A stretch of 26,601 nucleotides of DNA from an uncultured Collinsella sp. Lineage in GTDB: Bacteria; Actinomycetota; Coriobacteriia; Coriobacteriales; Coriobacteriaceae. The DNA is taken from assembly GCA_900752015.1 (NCBI GenBank), contig CAADTZ010000080.1, positions 1-26,601 on the forward strand, read 5' to 3'. A model generated the notes under the pieces. That model saw only the letters and a program-made list of their open reading frames with translations. It made no database searches and was not told the DNA's origin. Position 1 is the first letter of the stretch. Every line of letters begins with the position of its first letter. Positions 21,882 through 26,601 of this stretch are shown here, one piece after another. The position numbers and the translations under genes are program-made.

Positions 21882-23243
21882 TTACAGACCGGCGATGTGA
21901 TCGGCGGGCGTCGCGACAACCTGTCCGGCGCTCTTGGTGGGACGCTTCTTTTTGGTTTCGGCCGTACCCAGCAGCCTCGCCTCAAGACCGCTCACCAAGC
22001 GTGCAAGCGGCAGGGTGATGACCAGATAGAACAGGGCGGCAACCACATACGGCGTGATGGACCCCGTCGTGGCCACGATGGTGCGGGCGTTCATGACGAT
22101 CTCGACCACGCCCACGGCCGCGAGCAGCGACGTATCCTTGTAAAGCAGGATGAACTCACTGGTCAGCGTAGGCAGGACATTGCGGAACGTCTGCGGAATC
22201 ATAACGTAGAGCAATGTTTGGAAGGCGTTCATGCCCAGCGAGCGCGCGGCCTCGTTCTGGCCCTTGGGGATCGACTGAATACCGGCGCGGAAGATCTCGC
22301 ACAGGTAGGCGGACGAGTTCATGGCCATAACGATAACGCCCAAGACGTAGTCGTCCACCTTGACGCCGGCCAGCGGCAGGCCAAAGAATGCAATGTAGAT
22401 CTGCAGGAACGCCGGCGTACCGCGGATGATATTCACATAGATGCCGGCAAGGCAACGCAGGATGCGCGACTTGGAGATGCGCATGAGCGACAAGGCAAAG
22501 CCAAAGGGAATTGCCAGCGGAAACGCTACGAGCACGATCGAGAGCGACATGAGGAAGCCTTTGAAGACGATCGGCAGGCTCTGGACCAAAATGACCGGGT
22601 TCAGGAACAGGCGAAGGAACATGTTGGAATTCCATGCCTCGACCCACGGCTGCTCCTTAAGATCGGCCAGGAAGTTATCGAATGCCGTCACGCCCTTGAT
22701 CTCCACCGATGGAATCTTGGAAATCTTCTTGGTCGAACCGTCGGCGAGCGTATAGGTGCCGCTAAAGGCCTCATCGCCGCCCTCGACGGGGAAGGTCACG
22801 CCGTAGACCTCGACACGGAAAAAGCCGCCGGCAGGCGCCGTCTCACCAAAGTCGATCTTGAGCGTCTGGCCGTCAGCCTTGCACGTGGGCTTCATGGGCG
22901 TACGATCCATGAGGCCCTCGCCCGAGAGCATCGTCAATCGCGTGTCATCGGCGCCAAACGTCGTGCCGTCGACAAACGTCAGCGAAAGACCGCTCAGCTC
23001 CTCATCGGCATCGGCCTGAACTTCCCAGGTAATGCGCGTCTCGGTGCCGCCGACCACAGCGCTGCCCGAACCAGTGTTGGGTCGGGCGGTAATCTTTGCG
23101 GTCTCAAGCGCCTGGGCGGTCGTGGGCGCATATGCCCCCACGCACGCCAGCGCGAGCGCCACGGCCATGGCGCAGGCTAGCTTTTGGAGCAAGGCGGGCA
23201 GTGGAAAACGCTGCTCCGCAGCCCCTTCGTTCAATCGAGACAA
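21882..23243 (-). CDS. Amino acid ABC transporter permease with N-terminal secreted domain
   Basis: A 453-residue fusion. Residues 1-45 look like a signal peptide (hydrophobic AMAVALALACVGAYA, cleavage near AQA). About 46-185 is a beta-rich extracellular domain of unknown family (TRITWEVQADADEELSGL, then FFRVEVYGVTFPVEGG). From about 205 on is a HisM/GlnP-type permease with the EAA loop EAARSLGMNAFQTLLYVMIP and IRGTPAFLQIYIAFFG. Ordinary permeases of this family are about 220 residues and lack the secreted part. I start at TTG 23243, since AGGAG lies 5 nt upstream; the frame is open to 23351, but the extra codons overlap the terminator of the upstream gene. It follows the binding-protein gene and precedes the ATPase gene. 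Confidence 0.85.
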   Translation of the reverse strand: MSRLNEGAAEQRFPLPALLQKLACAMAVALALACVGAYAPTTAQALETAKITARPNTGSGSAVVGGTETRITWEVQADADEELSGLSLTFVDGTTFGADDTRLTMLSGEGLMDRTPMKPTCKADGQTLKIDFGETAPAGGFFRVEVYGVTFPVEGGDEAFSGTYTLADGSTKKISKIPSVEIKGVTAFDNFLADLKEQPWVEAWNSNMFLRLFLNPVILVQSLPIVFKGFLMSLSIVLVAFPLAIPFGFALSLMRISKSRILRCLAGIYVNIIRGTPAFLQIYIAFFGLPLAGVKVDDYVLGVIVMAMNSSAYLCEIFRAGIQSIPKGQNEAARSLGMNAFQTLLYVMIPQTFRNVLPTLTSEFILLYKDTSLLAAVGVVEIVMNARTIVATTGSITPYVVAALFYLVITLPLARLVSGLEARLLGTAETKKKRPTKSAGQVVATPADHIAGL

Positions 23244-23311
23244 GGTGGCTCCTATCGTAGAAGTTGCCGGCAAAACGAGACGGAAGCACTCTCCGTCAAG
23301 AGAAGCGCAAA

Positions 23312-23338
23312 GGCCCTCTCCGCAAAACGGAAAGGGCC
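23312..23338 (-). terminator. Hairpin between binding-protein and permease genes (partial terminator)
   Basis: An 11-bp stem (23312-23322 with 23328-23338, one wobble) with loop CAAAA begins 21 nt after the binding-protein stop and runs into TTTGCGC on the minus strand. The weak tail fits partial read-through, which would give more binding protein than permease. Confidence 0.65.
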
Positions 23339-23359
23339 CGCGCGCAATCAAGTAGCTAT

Positions 23360-24220
23360 TTACTTGATGTTGTACTTAGCCATGAGGGCGTCGACGGTAC
23401 CGTCGTCGGTCAGGTCCTTGATGGCCTGGTTGATGTCGTCCTTGAGCTTGGTGTTGCCCTGGTTGATGGCGATGGCGTACTCCTCGCCGGTGCTGATCTG
23501 CTTAATGGTCTGGCAGGTGTTGAACTGCTCGGCGGTCAGCTGGCTGGCAACGGAGCGGTTGGTGACTACGGCGTCGCCCTTATCGGACTGCAGGGCGCTG
23601 AAGCACTCGGTAGCGTCCTTGTAGGGGACGATCTTGGCCTTGGGGAAGTTCTCCTGGGCAAAGGACTCGGCGGTCGAGCCAGACTGGACGATGATGGTAG
23701 CGTCGGCGTTGTTGAGCTTCTCGCTGTAGTTGTCGGCCGTGATGTCGGTGTTATCGACCTTGGTCACGATAGCCTGATCGTCCATGTAGTAGGAATCGGA
23801 GAAAGTGACTTCCTTCTCACGCTCGGGCGTGTCGGTGATAGCCGCGATGGAGACGTCATACTTAGCGCCCGAAGCGACGCCCGGAACCAGCGTGTCAAAG
23901 TCATTGTTGACATACTCGACATCCAGGCCCAGCTTGTCGCCGATAGCCTTGATGAGCTCAAGGTCAAAGCCCTGATAATCGCCGTTGTCATCCTTGTACT
24001 CAAACGGGGCGTACTCGGCAGAGGTGCCGACGGTCAGCGTACCGTCCTTGACGAGCGCGTACTCCTTGGAGCCGTCGACCTTCTCGACCTTAGCGTCGTC
24101 AGAACTGCTGGAACCGGCATCGGAACCAGAGGCGGCGTTGGACGAGCCGCAGCCCGTCAGGGCGAGGGCGAGCGCCATAGCACCCGTGGCGGCAAATGCG
24201 CCAAGCTTCTTCAGCTTCAT
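23360..24220 (-). CDS. Amino acid ABC transporter substrate-binding lipoprotein
   Basis: A 286-residue solute-binding protein of family 3 (polar amino acids). The signal peptide ends in a lipobox LTGC, so Cys23 is the lipidated residue and the mature protein sits on the outer face of the membrane. A Ser/Asp-rich linker follows, then TLTVGTSAEYAPFEYKDDNG, YQGFDLELIKAIGDKLGL, DVSIAAITDTPEREKEVTFS and the C-terminal AIAINQGNTKLKDDINQAIK segment, all standard for this family. The ligand is not predictable beyond an amino acid. ATG 24220 has AAGGAG 8 nt upstream; the frame to 24349 covers the promoter. It is the first gene of the transporter operon and is followed by a hairpin. Confidence 0.94.
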   Translation of the reverse strand: MKLKKLGAFAATGAMALALALTGCGSSNAASGSDAGSSSSDDAKVEKVDGSKEYALVKDGTLTVGTSAEYAPFEYKDDNGDYQGFDLELIKAIGDKLGLDVEYVNNDFDTLVPGVASGAKYDVSIAAITDTPEREKEVTFSDSYYMDDQAIVTKVDNTDITADNYSEKLNNADATIIVQSGSTAESFAQENFPKAKIVPYKDATECFSALQSDKGDAVVTNRSVASQLTAEQFNTCQTIKQISTGEEYAIAINQGNTKLKDDINQAIKDLTDDGTVDALMAKYNIK

Positions 24221-24277
24221 AATCAGTCTCCTTCCAATGACCCCACATGATTCAGAGGTCTGCAAAAACTGCGGGTT

Positions 24278-24321
24278 ATTATGCACCCGCTTGGAAGAAT
24301 CTGCAATCAGAAAACTGATTG
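24278..24321 (-). promoter_or_regulatory. Promoter with overlapping operator for the amino acid ABC operon
   Basis: On the minus strand TTGCAG (24306-24301) and CATAAT (24283-24278) are spaced by 17 nt. An exact inverted repeat, CAATCAG and CTGATTG around AAAA (24304-24321), overlaps the -35, suggesting a repressor site. The repeat differs from a plain ARG box, so the regulator is unknown. Confidence 0.6.
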
Positions 24322-24367
24322 AAACAAACCCATAACGTGAATGGAGCACTTCACTTTATGTCAGCCA

Positions 24368-25234
24368 TTACTGCTGCAACGACCTTAACAGGTTGATTTC
24401 AGCCGCATAACCTGCAAGTTCGTTCGGTGTCTCCAAAATAAATGGCAATTCGCGCAAGCGGTCATTCGATACAATATTTTGCATAACCTGCATACCGCCG
24501 CCAAACTCTTCACTACCCAGATAGCCTTTACCGATGCATTCGTGGCGGTCCTTATGGGCGCCACAGGGGTTCTTCGAATCGTTGATGTGTACGGCATGCA
24601 AGCGGTCGATACCCACCACACGATCGAACTCGTCAAGCACGCCTTCAAGATCGTGGACGATGCCATAGCCGGCGTCATTCACATGGCAGGTGTCCAAGCA
24701 AACGCCCAACTTGGCCGACAGCTCGGGGCGCTTGTCGGCAACGCCCTCAATGATGAGTGCCAGCTCTTCAAAGCTGCGGCCCACCTCGGTGCCCTTGCCG
24801 GCCATGGTCTCGAGCAGCACCGTCGTCTGCTGGCCCTCAAACATCACCTGGCACAGGGTGTCGACGATCATCTGAATGCCGGCATCAGTCCCCTGCCCCA
24901 CATGCGCGCCGGGGTGGAAGTTGTAATAGTTGCCGGGCAGTGCTTCCATGCGTCGTAGGTCCTCTGCCATGGCCTCCAGGGCAAACTCACGCGCCCGCTC
25001 TTTGGCTGAGCAGGGGTTATAGGTATACGGGGCATGAGCCACGAGCGGGCCAAAATCGTTTTGCTCCATAAGCTCGCGCAGGGCCGCCACGTCATCCATG
25101 TCAAGATCTTTCGCCTTGCCGCCGCGCGGGTTGCGCGTAAAGAATGCAAAGGTATTGGCGCCAATGGACAGCGCCGTCTCCCCCATCGCCCGATAGCCCT
25201 TCGTCGTGGATAGGTGACACCCGATCGTCAGCAT
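24368..25234 (-). CDS. nfo: Endonuclease IV (deoxyribonuclease IV)
   Basis: A 288-residue apurinic/apyrimidinic endonuclease that cuts 5' of abasic sites in base-excision repair. All nine metal ligands of the trinuclear zinc site can be located: His67, His107 (in NFHPGAH), Glu142 (LLETMAGKG), Asp181 and His184 (CLDTCHV), His216 (HINDS), Asp229 and His231 (DRHECIGKG) and Glu268 (ILETPN). The length is typical. ATG 25234 is preceded by a G-rich ribosome site (GAGGGGG). It does not share an operon with its minus-strand neighbours, and no clear terminator was found after it. A palindromic element lies just upstream. Confidence 0.96.
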   Translation of the reverse strand: MLTIGCHLSTTKGYRAMGETALSIGANTFAFFTRNPRGGKAKDLDMDDVAALRELMEQNDFGPLVAHAPYTYNPCSAKERAREFALEAMAEDLRRMEALPGNYYNFHPGAHVGQGTDAGIQMIVDTLCQVMFEGQQTTVLLETMAGKGTEVGRSFEELALIIEGVADKRPELSAKLGVCLDTCHVNDAGYGIVHDLEGVLDEFDRVVGIDRLHAVHINDSKNPCGAHKDRHECIGKGYLGSEEFGGGMQVMQNIVSNDRLRELPFILETPNELAGYAAEINLLRSLQQ

Positions 25235-25254
25235 CCCCAGTTCCCCCTCATCAG

Positions 25255-25317
25255 TTGCGGTGAAATACGGTCTATTGGTGCCTTATTTTGGCGCAAACGG
25301 TCCGTATTCCACCGCAA
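25255..25317. repeat. Palindromic intergenic element upstream of nfo
   Basis: Arms TTGCGGTGAAATACGG (25255-25270) and CCGTATTCCACCGCAA (25302-25317) are inverted repeats matching at 15 of 16 positions around 31 nt. The left arm begins 21 nt upstream of the nfo start codon, so it forms the nfo leader. A 17-bp piece recurs before the next gene. Confidence 0.7.
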
Positions 25318-25406
25318 GTTATAAAAGGGGCATCAGAGATGCGGGCCACCAAGCACTACGACTACGGGTGCCGGCGTCATGATCCCCTACGCGTCAGCGC
25401 CAAGTC

Positions 25407-26426
25407 CTAGAGGGCTCGACGGATTGCATCGATAATGCGCGCGCAGCGCTGTGTGGCGGCAAGGGGCATGACGGGGCTCTCGAGTTTCCCCGCTCGGATG
25501 AGCTGGGTCGCATGCTGGATTTCGCCGTAGAAATCATCGACCTCAAACGGGGCATTTATTTCGAGCATTCGCCCGTCGAAGTACTTCGCATGGGCGAGCT
25601 CGGGGCGATGGAGGCGCTCGATTTCCAACAAGCCCCGCTCGCAGGCAATCGTTAAGCGGCTTTCATATGCTGCTTTGCCGTCGCACGCCATATGAATGGG
25701 TATACCGCCGACGCTCATATGGATCTCATCGGCCCAATCCACGCGGCCGCCCGATACGTCACGCCAGCGAACTTCACGAGACGAAACATCACACGCACCC
25801 GCAAGCAGATCCTCAAACCACCCGACCGCATAGCAGCCCATGTCATATAGACAGCCACCCTGCAACGGATCGAGCAGATAACTCGAAGGGGACTCACCAT
25901 AATCGAGTTTTTGCACGCTTTCGATCGAAACGATACGGCCGAGCTCGCCCGACGCGAGCAAACCCTTCACGCGATCACGTAGAGGGCAAAACCGATTCTT
26001 CATCGCCTCCATAAAGAATAGCCCGTGTTCACGCGATGCAGCCGCGATTGCGCGTGCCTCATCTTCGCGCAGGACAGCCGGCTTCTCGCACAGAACGGCC
26101 TTTCCGGCACGCAGGGCCCGGCAGGCCCAGCGGGCATGCATCCCATGCGGAAGCGCCAGGTAGATGGCATCGACATCGGAATCGGCAAGCAGCGCGTCAT
26201 ACGCCGCATCGCCGCTATCGTCAGCCGTGGCATAACTGTGCGCGGCATCAATCGAAAACGCCCTGCAAAACTCCTCAACATGCGAAGGAGTGCGACCGGA
26301 GGCAGCCACAAGCCGTGCCCCGTCCACCTCCTTGAGCGACGATGCAAATCGATGCGAAATGTGCCCGGCGCCCAAAACGCCCCAACGAACCTCACGCAAA
26401 TCATCACATGAATCCCGATGGCCCAC
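25407..26426 (-). CDS. Gfo/Idh/MocA-family oxidoreductase
   Basis: A 339-residue NAD(P)-dependent oxidoreductase acting on a sugar, inositol or related polyol. The N-terminal Rossmann fold begins VRWGVLGAGHIS (about 13-24), AIYLALPHGMHARWACRAL follows, and the catalytic-region motif is VLCEKPAVL with the conserved Lys. The C-terminal alpha/beta domain begins about residue 130 and includes LQGGCLYDMGCYAVGWFEDL, the usual substrate-domain segment. The start is GTG 26426 with GGGGG about 6 nt upstream. It stands alone between nfo and an IS remnant. The substrate cannot be assigned. An IS element end lies within about 80 nt upstream, so its promoter may be affected. Confidence 0.87.
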   Translation of the reverse strand: MGHRDSCDDLREVRWGVLGAGHISHRFASSLKEVDGARLVAASGRTPSHVEEFCRAFSIDAAHSYATADDSGDAAYDALLADSDVDAIYLALPHGMHARWACRALRAGKAVLCEKPAVLREDEARAIAAASREHGLFFMEAMKNRFCPLRDRVKGLLASGELGRIVSIESVQKLDYGESPSSYLLDPLQGGCLYDMGCYAVGWFEDLLAGACDVSSREVRWRDVSGGRVDWADEIHMSVGGIPIHMACDGKAAYESRLTIACERGLLEIERLHRPELAHAKYFDGRMLEINAPFEVDDFYGEIQHATQLIRAGKLESPVMPLAATQRCARIIDAIRRAL

Positions 26427-26437
26427 GACAGCCCCCT

Positions 26438-26454
26438 TCAGTTGCGGTGAAATA
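26438..26454. repeat. Partial copy of the nfo-upstream palindrome
   Basis: TCAGTTGCGGTGAAATA is identical to 25251-25267. Similarity stops at 26455, where sequence leading to an IS3-type transposase begins. No matching right arm follows. Confidence 0.65.
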
Positions 26455-26504
26455 GTTCCTGTTTGGCCCCTATTCGGGGGTGCGGACGATTTCTTGGACC
26501 GCGC

Positions 26505-26601
26505 CTAGGCGTATCCAAGCTTCCTGCGGTACTCCATCGGGCTCAGCCACTCGAGGGACTTCTTGATGCGCCCATCCCGATAGTACACGAGGTAGGCCTC
26601 G
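26505..26601 (-). mobile_element. IS3-family transposase, C-terminal end (runs off window)
   Basis: The last 31 codons and stop of a transposase are visible on the minus strand. The sequence YRDGRIKKSLEWLSPMEYRR and the ending KLGYA are characteristic of the C-terminus of IS3/IS150-type OrfB transposases (compare 'LSPVQYR'). The rest of the element is outside the window, so whether it is intact is unknown. The IS end should lie between this stop and about 26455, but I could not identify a terminal inverted repeat with certainty. Confidence 0.8.

Noticed and set aside
21372..23180. Plus-strand 602-codon open frame opposite the ABC permease and ATPase genes
   Set aside because: It spans two real minus-strand genes and their junction, without a ribosome site or recognisable domain.

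Overview
The window looks like chromosome from a gut Coriobacteriia member, most likely Collinsella or a close relative. This is inferred from the moderately high G+C, the Shine-Dalgarno-led genes, and the gene families present (fructoselysine-type catabolism, DUF3793 plus flavodoxin, a UmuC-like polymerase plus YolD-like pair, an LPxTG-type surface protein). No rRNA, tRNA or CRISPR array was seen.

Region by region: (1) 1-6536, all minus strand, is a fructoselysine/Amadori-product catabolic locus. In transcription order it has a GntR/UTRA regulator, a YfcC-family transporter, an amidohydrolase, a FrlC-like epimerase, a FrlB-like SIS-domain deglycase and a FrlD-like PfkB kinase that runs off the left edge. 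A 23-bp perfect dyad lies just downstream of a predicted promoter in front of the transporter. (2) 6687-8253 holds two HAD phosphatases, each followed by an intrinsic terminator. (3) 8859-11727, plus strand, is a compact three-gene cluster: an unrecognised 296-aa protein, a ClpP-like serine protease with an intact triad, and a VirD4/TraG-like ATPase with no membrane anchor. No other conjugation gene is visible. This is the best candidate for an undescribed system. (4) 11869-13563 is pgi. (5) 13763-14287 is a short protein resembling only the N-terminal nucleotide-binding half of iron-containing alcohol dehydrogenases. (6) 14438-16435 is an SOS-type mutagenesis operon: a strong promoter, two tandem LexA-like boxes, a Y-family polymerase and a YolD-like partner. 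(7) 16432-18984 is a large secreted, sortase-anchored beta-propeller-like protein. It converges on yolD with a 4-nt overlap, and its probable terminator lies inside the yolD coding sequence. (8) 19257-20984 has a membrane-anchored HMA metal-binding protein behind a CsoR-like operator, divergent from a DUF3793 protein and a flavodoxin. (9) 21117-24220 is a polar amino-acid ABC importer (lipoprotein, permease with a fused secreted domain, ATPase). (10) 24368-26426 has endonuclease IV (nfo) and a Gfo/Idh/MocA oxidoreductase. These share a 17-bp leader repeat. The 3' end of an IS3-family transposase occupies the right edge.

In the first locus, the transporter probably imports a glycated amino acid, the FrlC-like enzyme interconverts epimers, FrlD phosphorylates and FrlB cleaves to glucose 6-phosphate plus the free amino acid. 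Glucose 6-phosphate is also the substrate of Pgi encoded further along. Most start sites were chosen from visible Shine-Dalgarno sequences and family boundaries. Functional calls rest on motif recognition by eye, with no database search.
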